Shown here in pieces: positions 43,448 through 52,741 of a stretch of DNA of 64,000 nucleotides. Both the position numbers and the translations under genes were made by a program. Position 1 is the stretch's first letter, and the number at the start of each line of letters is the position of its first letter. Under the pieces are notes generated by a model. The model did not search any database, was not told the origin of the DNA, and worked only from the letters and a program-made list of their open reading frames with translations. The DNA lies in NCBI RefSeq assembly GCF_902859935.1, contig NZ_CADIKI010000029.1:1-64000 (forward strand), read 5' to 3'. This DNA is from Paraburkholderia fynbosensis. GTDB taxonomy: Bacteria; Pseudomonadota; Gammaproteobacteria; Burkholderiales; Burkholderiaceae.

Positions 43448-44902
43448 TTACGCCTGATGCCCCGCCCAAATTGCGGGCCGCCGATTGATCCACGGCCGTG
43501 CGCGTTCGAGCTGCCCTCCGAGTCGCAGCAATATATCTTCTCGCGCGAATGCTCCCGCGAATTGCATTCCGATGGGCACACCTGTTTCGGGATGACTTTC
43601 TAGCGGGACTGACATCGCGGGAACACCGGCGACATTGAACGGCGGGGTTAGAGGCGAATGCTGGAATACTCGCTGGGTCCATTCGAGGCCGTTCATCGAT
43701 TCCGCGCCCTCGCCGTATTCTCCAATGCGCGGTGGCATTTGCGGCAGCGTTGGCGTGAGCAGAACATCGAAGTCTTCGAACCAATACCCGACAGCCCGCG
43801 TCACAACGTTGCGCATCGCCAGCGCGGCGGCGAATGCGGACGCCTTCTCTTCCTTGCCATAGCGATAACAGGCCAATGTGGCGTGCTCAAGCGTCGTCTC
43901 ATCGATCGGTCGCCCGGTCGCCGCAGCCAGGCCTTCGATCCAGTCGACCAGCGTCGCCGTCCAGATCGTCGCATTCATCCGCACGAACGCGTCCCACGAC
44001 ACGCCAAGGGACGGCCGCACTTCGTAGACCGTGTGACCGAGGTCCTCCAGGAGCCGCGCCGTCGATGCCGCTGCTGCCGCGATTGCTGGGTCGGTTCGAT
44101 CCGCACTCCACGGATCGGTCATCATGCCGATCCTGAGTTTGCCTGGTTCGCGGGCGACCTGCGACAGGAAGCTGTGCTCTGGCGCGGCGGTGAGGTAAGG
44201 CTCGCCGATCGCGTGCCCCTGGATCGCATCGAGTAGCGCGGCGCTGTCCCGCACGCTCCGGCTCACGCCCAGTTGCACGCCGAAGCCTGCAAAGACTTCG
44301 TCGAGGGCGGGCCCGTTCGAACTGCGCCCTCGCGTCGGCTTGAGTCCGAACAAGCCGTTGAAGCTTGCCGGCACCCGGATAGAGCCGGCTGCATCGGTGG
44401 CATGCGCGAGCGGGACGGCGCCGGCTGCGACTGCAGCTGCGGCTCCGCCGCTAGAACCGCCGGCGCTCGAATCCGGCTGCCAGGGATTGCGCGTCGCGCC
44501 CTGGAGCGTGGATTCAGTGGTCGTGCTGAACGCCATTTCGGGTGTAGTCGTGCGGCCGATCGTGACGAGTCCGGCTGCGCGGAACCGCGACATGAGCCAT
44601 GAATCGGCCGGGGCGACGACGCCGCTGGAGAGCCGGCTCCCAAGCTCCAGCCGCTTACCGCTCATCGCAACCGCGAGATCCTTGATCAGAAACGGTACGC
44701 CAGCGAGCGGACCAGTGCAGTGGTCCGGGTAGCCTCCGCTTTCGCTGGCCGGCCAGTGTTCGATAACTGCGTTGATCGCCGGATTGACTGCTTCGATCGC
44801 CGAACGGGCGAGCTCGGCAAGCTCCGCAGGCGTAACTTCGCGGTCTGACACGCGTTTTGCGAGCCCAATTGCATCGTGACTTGTATATTCGCTGAGATTC
44901 AT
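43448..44902 (-). CDS. Amidase-signature-family amidase
   Basis: A 484-residue amidase. The Ser-cisSer-Lys machinery is visible: Lys in FLIKDLAVAMSG, GGSSGGAAAAVAAG for the cis-Ser, and the nucleophile Ser in ATDAAGSIRVPA (Ala-Ala in place of the usual Gly-Gly or Ile-Gly). It hydrolyses a carboxamide or acyl-amide; substrate unknown. A GGAGG site before the ATG at 44902 sets the start. It is divergent from a LysR-like gene 146 bp away, a common regulator-target pairing, although that regulator carries a large internal deletion. Confidence 0.9.
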   Translation of the reverse strand: MNLSEYTSHDAIGLAKRVSDREVTPAELAELARSAIEAVNPAINAVIEHWPASESGGYPDHCTGPLAGVPFLIKDLAVAMSGKRLELGSRLSSGVVAPADSWLMSRFRAAGLVTIGRTTTPEMAFSTTTESTLQGATRNPWQPDSSAGGSSGGAAAAVAAGAVPLAHATDAAGSIRVPASFNGLFGLKPTRGRSSNGPALDEVFAGFGVQLGVSRSVRDSAALLDAIQGHAIGEPYLTAAPEHSFLSQVAREPGKLRIGMMTDPWSADRTDPAIAAAAASTARLLEDLGHTVYEVRPSLGVSWDAFVRMNATIWTATLVDWIEGLAAATGRPIDETTLEHATLACYRYGKEEKASAFAAALAMRNVVTRAVGYWFEDFDVLLTPTLPQMPPRIGEYGEGAESMNGLEWTQRVFQHSPLTPPFNVAGVPAMSVPLESHPETGVPIGMQFAGAFAREDILLRLGGQLERARPWINRRPAIWAGHQA

Positions 44903-45048
44903 ATGCGCCTCCTGGTTGAAGGCGACAAGATATTGCAGGAGGGTGCTGGCGATTAGCCCAGGTTGCCGGCAAGGATTAAACCATCGGCGGCACAATCTCT
45001 ATGCTAGGCTCAAGTCATCCACAACGCTCAGCCGGGATATATGCGTCG

Positions 45049-45756
45049 ATGACCAGGGATCTCAACGACACGCTCATCTTTCATCGCGTCGTGCAATCGG
45101 GCAGCTTTACTGCGGCAGCGATCGCGTTGCAGATTCCCAAGACGACGGTTAGCCGGCGAGTACGGGAACTCGAGGCGCACCTCGGTTCGCGACTGTTGCA
45201 CCGGACCAATGTGCGGCTCGATATTCTGGCGACGCATGTGCCAATAGATCTTTTCGATGACGAAGTGGACGTCGCTCTGCGTCTTGGAGTCCTTCCCGAT
45301 TCCAGTCTTGTGGCACGGCGGCTTGGGACCTTTTCGACGTCGGTCTATGCGAGTCCCGCATATGTCGAACGGCACGGCTCGCCAGCCGTTCCCAACGAAC
45401 TGCGGCTCCATCCTACGCTCGCACTTCATCAGGCCCGCAGCGACCGCGGTTACACCTGGCCTCTGCACAAGCTGGGACGCAAGGCGACGCACTATTCGCT
45501 GGAACCGGTGATCGTCGCCAGTGACCCCGCACTTATTCTTGACGCCGTTCGCGCCGGCAAAGGCTTGTTGCTGGCTATGGATGCCAGCGTGGCTCCCGAA
45601 GTCGAGGCAGGGCGCTTACTGAGAGTGCTGCCCGAATGGATAGGTCCACCGCAGGATTTGAACGCACTGTTCCCGCGAGAACGGGTTCCGTCGCCCAAGC
45701 TGCAAGCTTTTCTGAACTACCTCAAAACACAATTGCGTTTCGGCGATATGGGGTGA
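45049..45756 (+). CDS. LysR-type regulator with an in-frame internal deletion
   Basis: A 235-residue protein, about 65-85 residues shorter than usual. The N-terminal helix-turn-helix is intact (FTAAAIALQIPKTTVSRRVRELEAHLGSRLLHRTN). It then jumps straight to VRLDILATHVPIDLFDDEVDVALRLG, normally found around residue 140-150 of a LysR protein, so the linker helix and the first part of the ligand domain are missing. The rest (LVARRLG, YASPAYVERHG, GLLLAMD) is normal. The frame is maintained, so a protein may be made, but dimerisation and ligand sensing are doubtful. Confidence 0.75.
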   Translation: MTRDLNDTLIFHRVVQSGSFTAAAIALQIPKTTVSRRVRELEAHLGSRLLHRTNVRLDILATHVPIDLFDDEVDVALRLGVLPDSSLVARRLGTFSTSVYASPAYVERHGSPAVPNELRLHPTLALHQARSDRGYTWPLHKLGRKATHYSLEPVIVASDPALILDAVRAGKGLLLAMDASVAPEVEAGRLLRVLPEWIGPPQDLNALFPRERVPSPKLQAFLNYLKTQLRFGDMG

Positions 45757-45991
45757 CAGACATTTTGACGAATGGCTCCTGTACCGCCAATACCAGACCT
45801 CGGAAGTACGTTTAGTTGACTGGCCGATTCGGGTCGAGCCGCGTCTTTCGCGTGGCAGAGCGCTCCCGAAAAAAGCGGCCGACCGTCGGCGTGGGACTCT
45901 CAGCGGCCACAACCGGTCTCTCGACACCGACGCCTGGATCGCTGACAATCGGCGACTGCCGCTGTTATATCCGTAGGTCTTGGTCACAATA

Positions 45992-46294
45992 ATGCCCAAA
46001 CTCGCCCATCTGTTCCTCTGGATCACGCTCGCCATCCCCGTCTCGGCCTTGGCATACGGTGGTCATAATCCAAGCTACGATCAGTGCATCCTGCAGTCGT
46101 TGCAATACAGTCAGAGCAGTTTTGCGGCTCGCGCACTTAGCGACTCGTGCGACGCGCTTTATAGAAATGGTGAAATGCTTTTACCGCGCGAAAGAGCGTA
46201 TCACCTGTGCGTCCTGCAAAATGTGCAGACCGTGAGAGGAGCGTTTGCGGTCAACGAGATACTTCATGCATGCCGACGTCAAAACCCGATGTAG
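45992..46294 (+). CDS. Small secreted four-cysteine protein
   Basis: A 100-residue protein with a signal peptide (MPKLAHLFLWITLAIPVSALAYG) and four Cys in the contexts DQCILQ, DSCDAL, HLCVLQ and HACRR, which could form two disulfides. The pattern resembles the VF_A0006-type four-cysteine family, a tentative match. No clear ribosome site; the in-frame TTG at 45980 is less likely than the ATG at 45992. Confidence 0.6.
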   Translation: MPKLAHLFLWITLAIPVSALAYGGHNPSYDQCILQSLQYSQSSFAARALSDSCDALYRNGEMLLPRERAYHLCVLQNVQTVRGAFAVNEILHACRRQNPM

Positions 46295-46843
46295 GACGGC
46301 CCCGGCTGATGGTTGCAGAGCCCCACGTTTGCAAAATTTACTTTCGATTGCGTTGATTGTCGTCGTCCTCCGAGGCCGGGCGACCTTGGCACGAGCGGCT
46401 GCTTCCTGAAAATGCCACGGTCCTCCGAGGGTCGGCACGGCCGATTGCAATTCCGCAGTGATCGCCCACGAAGCGCCGCTCGCCGGCGCCACAGATCCGA
46501 CGTTCAGGTGACGGCATGCCTCAGTCGCTGAATGCTCCCGAATCCAGTCCGCGACTTCGCACTTCGGAGCCTTTGGCACCGATGCCTCGCTACAGTGCGC
46601 CGCCCCAGTGTTGAACAAAGGCCTTTCCTTATCTCTCTAACAGGTTGGAGGTGAAACTGCTGGTCAGACGATTGGCGATATTCGCTCTCGGGGCGGACAT
46701 CGCAAGTAACTTTAGATAGCCCAGCGGTAGATATTTGCCCACGGACCGGCCCGCTTTATTGCTGCGTCTGCAGCATCGAGACAGGAAGAGGCATCGAACC
46801 ACACGTAATGTGGGCCTCCAGTATTGGACCGATGGAGAGGACA
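46295..46843. other. Intergenic region, nothing recognised
   Basis: About 550 bp with only short, unconvincing frames on both strands. I see no terminator or repeat of note. Confidence 0.4.
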
Positions 46844-47110
46844 ATGACTCTGATCAGATGGACGCTGACGATTGGCTTGGTATGTGGATGCGGCCTGGCC
46901 GGTACGGGCAATGCAGCAACAAACGACCGGGCTTTAAAGCTGCTGCAATTGCAAACCTTGAATCGTCTCGCATCGGAGAGCGCGCCGACGAAGAAGAACG
47001 CTTCGGGCGACAACAGTGCGCGCCAGGATCGTGGGGCAAACCGTCCGGGAGTCCAGTCACAGCCAGACAATCGAGGCGTGCCCGGCAACGTGCCGACGCG
47101 AAGGCCATAA
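46844..47110 (+). CDS. Small secreted protein with disordered Arg/Pro/Gln tail
   Basis: An 88-residue protein: signal peptide (MTLIRWTLTIGLVCGCGLAG), a short helical part (RALKLLQLQTLNRLA) and a low-complexity tail (SARQDRGANRPGVQSQPDNR). No family recognised. A GGAGAGG site before the ATG at 46844 sets the start; the last ~120 bp of the gene recur, degraded, at 61220-61340. Confidence 0.55.
   Translation: MTLIRWTLTIGLVCGCGLAGTGNAATNDRALKLLQLQTLNRLASESAPTKKNASGDNSARQDRGANRPGVQSQPDNRGVPGNVPTRRP
46989..47110 (+). repeat. Duplicated 121-122-bp segment, copy 1
   Basis: This segment encodes the tail of the small secreted protein. It matches 61220-61340 at the great majority of bases, with one 1-nt length difference. 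See the entry for the second copy. Confidence 0.85.
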
Positions 47111-47180
47111 CGTGCGATTAAACGTCAGACCGGGGACGGCTCGTCGCGACGCGCAGTTGTGGCTTGCAGGGTGATCAGCA

Positions 47181-47450
47181 ATGGCCACAGGGCGCCTTCG
47201 TGCCGTTTCGGGAATGGATCGGCCGGGTACATGGCTTGCTGGCTGTAGCGCAGTTCTGCCCATGCAGTCCGAGGCTGGCATGATCGCGTTGCAATTCGTT
47301 CGCGTTACTGTGAATTTTCAAAAAGGCAGCGGTTGGCTGCCAGGAACCTACGTTAGAGATGCTGTGCATTTCCGCGTAGATGAGGATGCTTCCACTGTCG
47401 AATCTTATGGAAATCTGAAGAACGACAACTGCTACCTGGGAAAACGATAA
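47181..47450 (+). CDS. Possible small protein, doubtful
   Basis: An 89-codon open frame; an inner start gives MIALQFVRVTVNFQKGSGWLPGTYVRDAVHFRVDEDAS, which reads like a beta-rich domain. No ribosome site and no known family. It may be a fragment. Confidence 0.25.
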   Translation: MATGRLRAVSGMDRPGTWLAGCSAVLPMQSEAGMIALQFVRVTVNFQKGSGWLPGTYVRDAVHFRVDEDASTVESYGNLKNDNCYLGKR

Positions 47451-47554
47451 GGATCACTGTTTAACGAAATGCCTAAGCTATAGCAGTGTCCATTATTTCT
47501 TCCGGCACGCGCTCGAGGTAGGTCTATTCCGACGACGATGAGGGGAGGTGTACG

Positions 47555-48787
47555 ATGCCAAGACACATGTGGACGAATGCATTGGCGACATCTGCGGCTA
47601 TCGCGATTGCAGGTTGTGGTGGTGGAGATCATCTCGACGTTAGCGGTGCGCATCACGTAGCGGACATCGCCGTCCCGAACATCGCGGCAGGCGTCAACTT
47701 CTCATTCGATATCGGTGCCGTTTCGGGCAGCCGATACTTTTTCACCGACAGGAATAACGCATCTCTGGATGAAATCGACATACCGTCGAAGACCTTCGTC
47801 AAGACCATCCAGGGAAGCGGTCCTCTCGCGTTCACGGGGCTTGGACCCGGGCCGAACTCGCAGGCCGGTCCGGACGGCGCGACTCCTGTGGGCAACCTCA
47901 TCTACGCGGGCGACGTGAACTCGGTGAAGGTGGTCGATCCCGCTGCTGGCGTCGTGACGAGCAAAATCACGGTCAGCACGACGGGCGTGCGCGCAGATGA
48001 AGGGTGTCTGGATCCTACGCACGGCATCTTTATGATATCGAGCCCCGAAGAGACGCCCCCGTTCGCCACATTCATCAACACAGCGACGCAGGCCGTCGTC
48101 GCCAAAGTGACGTTCACCGACAGCGCGGGCAAGCCCACCGCGGGCCTCGAAGCCTGCCGGTACGATGCCGCCAGCGACAACTTCTATGTGAACGTCGACG
48201 GAAGCACCGCGAATCCTCATGGCGAACTGGTGAAATTGCCCGGGGCATCCATTCGCGCGATACCGAACGCCGGCACGCAGAACTACACGACCCTTGCGGG
48301 CGTCGCGATGTACCCCGAAGGCAATTGCGATCCTACTGGGCTGGCACTCGGACCGGGAAACGATATCGCGGTTGGCTGCAGGGAAGGCACGACTGGCGCG
48401 CCCTTGCTCATGCAGATTCTTGACCGTTCGAACGGCGCGCTTCTGGCGTCCCTGAACGCAGGCGGCGGCGATCAACTCGAATATGATCCGTCCACCAATC
48501 GCTATTACAACGCGGCGAGTCGTTGGACGTCTTCTGGCAATGCGTCGACGAACGGTGCCTGCTCGGCGGCATCTGCATGCACACCCGTGTTGACTATCGT
48601 CGACGCCAGCAACCGCAGTGTCGTTACCCGCCTGAACACGGGGAATAACGCACATTCGGTTGCGGTCGACCCGGCGACCGGACTCATCTTCGTTCCATAC
48701 TCTTCGGCGACATCGCCGGCGGGGTGTCCGAGTTGCGCGGCAAACGGGTTCGTCAACGGTGGGGTGTCGGTATTCGCCGCTAAGTGA
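47555..48787 (+). CDS. Beta-propeller-like lipoprotein
   Basis: A 410-residue lipoprotein (signal segment with AIAIAGC followed by GGGD). The mature part has repeated segments such as YFFTDRNNASLDEIDI, NSVKVVDPAAGVVTSKI and HSVAVDPATGLIFVPY, typical of YVTN/NHL-like beta-propellers. Several Cys pairs (GCLDPT, EACRYD, GNCDPTG, GCPSCA) suggest disulfides outside the cytoplasm. GAGGGGAGG lies before the ATG at 47555. Function unknown; possibly ligand or polymer binding. Confidence 0.8.
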   Translation: MPRHMWTNALATSAAIAIAGCGGGDHLDVSGAHHVADIAVPNIAAGVNFSFDIGAVSGSRYFFTDRNNASLDEIDIPSKTFVKTIQGSGPLAFTGLGPGPNSQAGPDGATPVGNLIYAGDVNSVKVVDPAAGVVTSKITVSTTGVRADEGCLDPTHGIFMISSPEETPPFATFINTATQAVVAKVTFTDSAGKPTAGLEACRYDAASDNFYVNVDGSTANPHGELVKLPGASIRAIPNAGTQNYTTLAGVAMYPEGNCDPTGLALGPGNDIAVGCREGTTGAPLLMQILDRSNGALLASLNAGGGDQLEYDPSTNRYYNAASRWTSSGNASTNGACSAASACTPVLTIVDASNRSVVTRLNTGNNAHSVAVDPATGLIFVPYSSATSPAGCPSCAANGFVNGGVSVFAAK

Positions 48788-48843
48788 GGCGCAGATCCGC
48801 GTCGACCAGGCCGACGCCGCGCGAAGCGTAACGACGCGAAGAA

Positions 48844-48933
48844 TCAGGCGGGTTCGCTTGCCCTGAGAAGTTCGATTGCCCACTCGACGAATACGCGTAC
48901 GTTCGGACTGTTCTCCCCACGGCGACAAAGTAG
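48844..48933 (-). pseudogene. C-terminal remnant of a LysR-type regulator
   Basis: On the minus strand the frame reads CRRGENSPNVRVFVEWAIEL and ends at a stop codon; this is the usual last stretch of LysR proteins (SPxVRVFVDWL). No matching ligand domain or helix-turn-helix follows upstream, so only the gene end is left. The rest of 48788-49267 holds nothing recognisable. Confidence 0.6.
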
Positions 48934-49267
48934 GTTACTGCGGCGGAACGACAAGCACAGGTGGCTGCGCGTGCTGCGAGCTACGCGTCGCGATATGCAC
49001 CCTGAGCTTTTCTCGTCGACGTAAATGAATGCCTGACGGCGATGCTGGAGCTCGCCGTCGGTTATATGTCGCGTGCTGCCGATGGCAGCCTGGCGAGATT
49101 GCCGTTCGTTGACGTTGACTGCGCGACGTCTGACAGGCCGCCGTGCACTCTATAGCCGACGTTCAAGCGTCCGCGACGCAAAAAGTCGGCGAGGCCACGG
49201 TTTGGTCAGTGACCACCTGCTTGATCCGTTCCAGAAGGGTTAGACATCAGCCCGACGCCTGCGCGCT

Positions 49268-50032
49268 TCAGCGCATGATGAGCCCCCCATCCACCGATAT
49301 CGATTGCCCCGTCACATAGCTTGCCGCCGAGCTGCACAGCCACAGCACGGCGTCGGCAATTTCATCCGGCCGACCATGTCGGTGCATCGGGATGCCTTCC
49401 ACCATTGCGTCCAGTTCCCCCTTCTGGCCGGAGTCGGCCATTTGTTGCACCATCGGGGTCCAGATCAGGCCAGGGCACACGGCGTTGACCCGAATGCCCC
49501 GCGTAGCGTACTCAAGCGCGGCACTCTTGGTCAGACCGAGAACGCCATGCTTGGCTGCGTGATAAGTGCCTCGTTGCGCACCGCCCACCAGCCCGCCGAG
49601 CGAAGAGCAATTGACGATGGCGCCGCTTCCCTGCTGACGCATCTGTATCAGCTCGTGCTTCATACAGGCCCAGACACCGCGCAGATTGACGGAGTTCACG
49701 CGGTCGAAATCTTCGGGCGTGGCGTCAGCGGTTTCCGCGAGGGCATTCTGGATACCAGCGTTGTTGAATGCAAGATCAAGGCGACCGAACGCGAACACCG
49801 TTTCCTTGACCATCGCCTCGACCTGTTCAAGATCTGCCACGTTGCAACCCATACCGATGGCCTTGTATCCGGCGGCGACGATCTCATCGGCGGCTGCGCG
49901 CGCGCCGTCTTTGTTCACATCCGCCAAAGCGACTGCAGCCCCGGCCTGCGCGAATGCCTTGGCAGTCGCCAGGCCAATGCCGGACGCGGCGCCTGTCACC
50001 AGCGCGACCTGGTTCTCGAAGAAGATTTTCAT
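49268..50032 (-). CDS. Short-chain dehydrogenase/reductase
   Basis: A 254-residue classical SDR: TGAASGIGLA cofactor loop, NNAG, catalytic Ser in NCSSLGG, YHAAK, and the C-terminal SVDGGLIMR. Probably NAD(P)-dependent alcohol or ketone oxidoreductase; substrate unknown. It is divergent from the LysR gene at 50281 with about 250 bp between, the classic layout of a LysR target. Confidence 0.9.
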   Translation of the reverse strand: MKIFFENQVALVTGAASGIGLATAKAFAQAGAAVALADVNKDGARAAADEIVAAGYKAIGMGCNVADLEQVEAMVKETVFAFGRLDLAFNNAGIQNALAETADATPEDFDRVNSVNLRGVWACMKHELIQMRQQGSGAIVNCSSLGGLVGGAQRGTYHAAKHGVLGLTKSAALEYATRGIRVNAVCPGLIWTPMVQQMADSGQKGELDAMVEGIPMHRHGRPDEIADAVLWLCSSAASYVTGQSISVDGGLIMR

Positions 50033-50280
50033 GATGTCATTTCCCTGGTGGAAAAAATAGTCTTGATGCCGAGGTCCACTGTAAGGCCCATTTTTGGAAC
50101 CTTGCTTGGGAGGCTATGGGCAGATGATTTGCCGTACCCGGCATATCGAGGACTTTAGATGGCCGCTTCAATATGAAGTAGACGGCAGAATCCGCATGGC
50201 GCCATAAAATCGATTCATGAATTGCAGTAAGCTGATCGAGATCCGTAAAATCCGTGAAGCTCTATAAAGGCGTCTCACCA

Positions 50281-51174
50281 ATGCCGCGCGACAAATTCAG
50301 CGATCTTGTGGCCTTCATCGCCGTTGCCCGGGCGCGCAGCTTTACGCGTGCGGCGGCCCAGCTTCGAGTGTCGCAACCAGCCTTGAGCTACACGATTCGG
50401 GCGTTGGAAGAAAGGCTGGGCGTTAGTCTACTCATCCGGAGTACGCGCGGCGTCTCGCCGACCGAGGCAGGTCAACGCCTCCTGAATCGTCTGGCTCCCG
50501 AATTCGACGAGATCGAGGCCGAGATCCAATCACTTGCGGACCTTCGGGACGAGCCCATGGGCACGATCCGGATCACCGCCATCGACTACGCCATCAGGAG
50601 CACGCTTTGGCCCAGGCTGGCGACGTTCCTCCCAAGATTTCCCAGGATCAAGGTTGAATTGGTCAACGAATATGAGCGTGTCGATATTGTCGCGCGCGGT
50701 TACGACGCCGGTGTGCGGTTCGGCCAGGAACTGGCACAGGACATGATTTCAGTGCAGATCGGCCCGGACGTTCGCAACGTGGTGGTGGGATCGAAGTCCT
50801 ACTTGGCAGGGCGGCCGCGACCCAGGACACCCGGCGATCTCACAGAGCACGCCTGCATTAATCTGCGCACGTCCACCTATGGTGGCCTCTACGAGTGGGA
50901 GTTCTCCAAGGGAAAGCGCAGGATGAAAGCGCGGGTGGAGGGAACGGTCACATTCAACAACGCCTATGACATCTTCGAGGCGGCCAAGGCGGGCTTCGGG
51001 CTGGCCTACCTGCCAGAGGATATGGTCCGATCGTGGGTCTCGAATGGGCAGCTCGTCTCAGTACTGGAGGACTGGTGCCCGCTGTGGCCCGGACTCCACC
51101 TCTACTATCCGAACCGGCGACAGACTTCACGCGCGATGACCTTGCTTGTCGAAGCCTTGCGCTACAGACCCTAA
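50281..51174 (+). CDS. LysR-type regulator
   Basis: A 297-residue full-length LysR protein: helix-turn-helix FTRAAAQLRVSQPALSYTIRALEERLG, linker helix, and effector domain from about residue 90 (GTIRITAIDYAIRSTLWPRL, VDIVARGYDAGVRFG). It likely regulates the divergent dehydrogenase at 49268. ATG 50281 gives the family start; GTG 50254 is in frame but adds an untypical leader. A truncated relative follows directly downstream. Confidence 0.88.
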   Translation: MPRDKFSDLVAFIAVARARSFTRAAAQLRVSQPALSYTIRALEERLGVSLLIRSTRGVSPTEAGQRLLNRLAPEFDEIEAEIQSLADLRDEPMGTIRITAIDYAIRSTLWPRLATFLPRFPRIKVELVNEYERVDIVARGYDAGVRFGQELAQDMISVQIGPDVRNVVVGSKSYLAGRPRPRTPGDLTEHACINLRTSTYGGLYEWEFSKGKRRMKARVEGTVTFNNAYDIFEAAKAGFGLAYLPEDMVRSWVSNGQLVSVLEDWCPLWPGLHLYYPNRRQTSRAMTLLVEALRYRP

Positions 51175-51190
51175 CAGCGGAGTACCTCGC

Positions 51191-51709
51191 ATGTCTGGCG
51201 ACCACATTAGCGACATCCGGGCTTTTCTCGAAGTTGCACGGGAACGTAGCTTTACCCTTGCAGCCGCTCGGTTGGGCGTCTCTCAGTCAGCGCTCAGCCA
51301 TACCATTCGAGCACTGGAAACGCGGCTGGGGCTGCGTTTATTGACACGCACGACGCGAAGCGTCGCGCCGACGGAGGCGGGAGAGCGCGTGATCCAGAAG
51401 GTAGCCCCTCGATTCGAAGCGATCGCCGAGGAACTGGCGGCTTTCGATGAGCTACGCGACAAACCTGCTGGAAGGGTACGCATCACGGCCCCTGATTTCG
51501 CGGTGAACACGATCCTTTGGCCCAAGCTGTCCAAGTTTCAACGGAAGTATCCCCAGATCAACATCGAGGTGGCGATCGAGCCGGGACTGACCGACATTGT
51601 GGCTGAGCGCTTCATCGGCCGTAGACGCCAGATATTCAATGGCTGTAGCGGTCTCGATAACGGACATTCTTGGGTGCGGATCCGCATAGGGACGCGCGTC
51701 CAGATCTGA
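51191..51709 (+). pseudogene. Truncated LysR-type regulator
   Basis: Residues 1-137 form a good LysR N-terminal half (FTLAAARLGVSQSALSHTIRALETRLG, GRVRITAPDFAVNTILWPKL) closely related to the gene at 50281. After TDIVAERF, where DAGVRLG should follow, the frame continues into unrelated sequence and stops. Most of the effector domain is gone. DNA binding may remain; sensing will not. Probably a tandem duplicate broken by deletion. Confidence 0.7.
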
Positions 51710-51730
51710 GAGCAGCCTATTTGAGCCGCC

Positions 51731-52648
51731 TCATGCGCCGTTCGCAACCGCCTGCACCTCGCGCGCATACTGCGTGGGCGGCCGACCGACGTGCCGGGTG
51801 AAGGCCACGCTGAAGGTGCTGGCTGAACTGTAGCCGACGCGCTGCGCAATCTCAGCGATGCGGACTTCATTGCGACGCAGTAGGTCCTTCGCGAGTGCCA
51901 TGCGCCAGGCGAGCAGATATTCCATCGGCGAGATGCCGACCGTGCGACTGAAGCGCTCGAAAAAGGTCGAGCGCGAGAGCGCGGCCTCCTTCGCAAGCTC
52001 AGCAACGGTCCATGCGCGTGTCAGGTGTTCGTGCATCCCGCGGATCGCGGCCGCGAGGCGGACGTCGGAAAGGCCGCGCACCAGGCCCGGCGACGCATTG
52101 GTCTGTGGCGCGGACCGCAGCGCTTCGATCAGCAGCACTTCCAGCAGTCGTGACAGCACGACCTCGCGCGCAGGCCGCTGCTCGCGTGTTTCCTCTCGCA
52201 CCAGTTGCACGAGCGTGGCCAGCCGCTGTTCGCCGCGGACGTGCACGATCTGCGGCAGCAGTGAGATCAGCAGGGACGCGTCCGGTGAGCCGAAGCTGCA
52301 GTGGCCGGCCACCATGCGCGTGTCGATGGGGCTATCAGGGTCGCCGATTCTGAATTCACCGTTGCCCAGCGCGTTGGGGGCGAGCGTCTCGACACCCGGC
52401 GGTGGCGGTTCGAGGCTCGACATCGCGACACCGTAGGCCGCAGGAATCAGGACGAAGTCACCTGACAGGAGTTCGATGGGCTCATGTCCGTCGATCGCGA
52501 TTCGACACCCGCCCGCGAGGATCACGCAATAGAACGGCTGGCCGGCGTCCGAGCGGCTGACGCGCCAAGGGCTAGCGCCGTGGACGAGCTTCGAGAACCG
52601 GGCTCCCGGCTGCAGCAGTGTCACGACTTCGGCCAACGGATCGATCAT
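51731..52648 (-). CDS. AraC-family regulator with cupin_6 domain
   Basis: A 305-residue regulator. The N-terminal half is a cupin_6-type domain (YCVILAGGCRIAIDGHEPIELLSGDFVLIP); the C-terminus has the AraC DNA-binding region (WTVAELAKEAALSRSTFFERFSRTVG, RIAEIAQRVGYSSASTFSVAFTRHVG, PPTQYAR). It is divergent from two dehydrogenase genes at 52742 and 53576, a common arrangement in which the regulator controls them. Confidence 0.9.
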   Translation of the reverse strand: MIDPLAEVVTLLQPGARFSKLVHGASPWRVSRSDAGQPFYCVILAGGCRIAIDGHEPIELLSGDFVLIPAAYGVAMSSLEPPPPGVETLAPNALGNGEFRIGDPDSPIDTRMVAGHCSFGSPDASLLISLLPQIVHVRGEQRLATLVQLVREETREQRPAREVVLSRLLEVLLIEALRSAPQTNASPGLVRGLSDVRLAAAIRGMHEHLTRAWTVAELAKEAALSRSTFFERFSRTVGISPMEYLLAWRMALAKDLLRRNEVRIAEIAQRVGYSSASTFSVAFTRHVGRPPTQYAREVQAVANGA

Positions 52649-52741
52649 CGCCGGACTCCTGCAAATGAAATTCGGATTGTGGATTGTAGCAAGTACGACC
52701 CCGGCGCTCTATCGTACGGACACATGCCCACAGGAGTTCCT

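Noticed and set aside
48701..48928. Leftward 408-codon frame antisense to the beta-propeller lipoprotein as a gene
   Set aside because: It is an Arg-rich shadow of the lipoprotein; only the short LysR-like stretch at 48844-48933, in a different phase, is supported.
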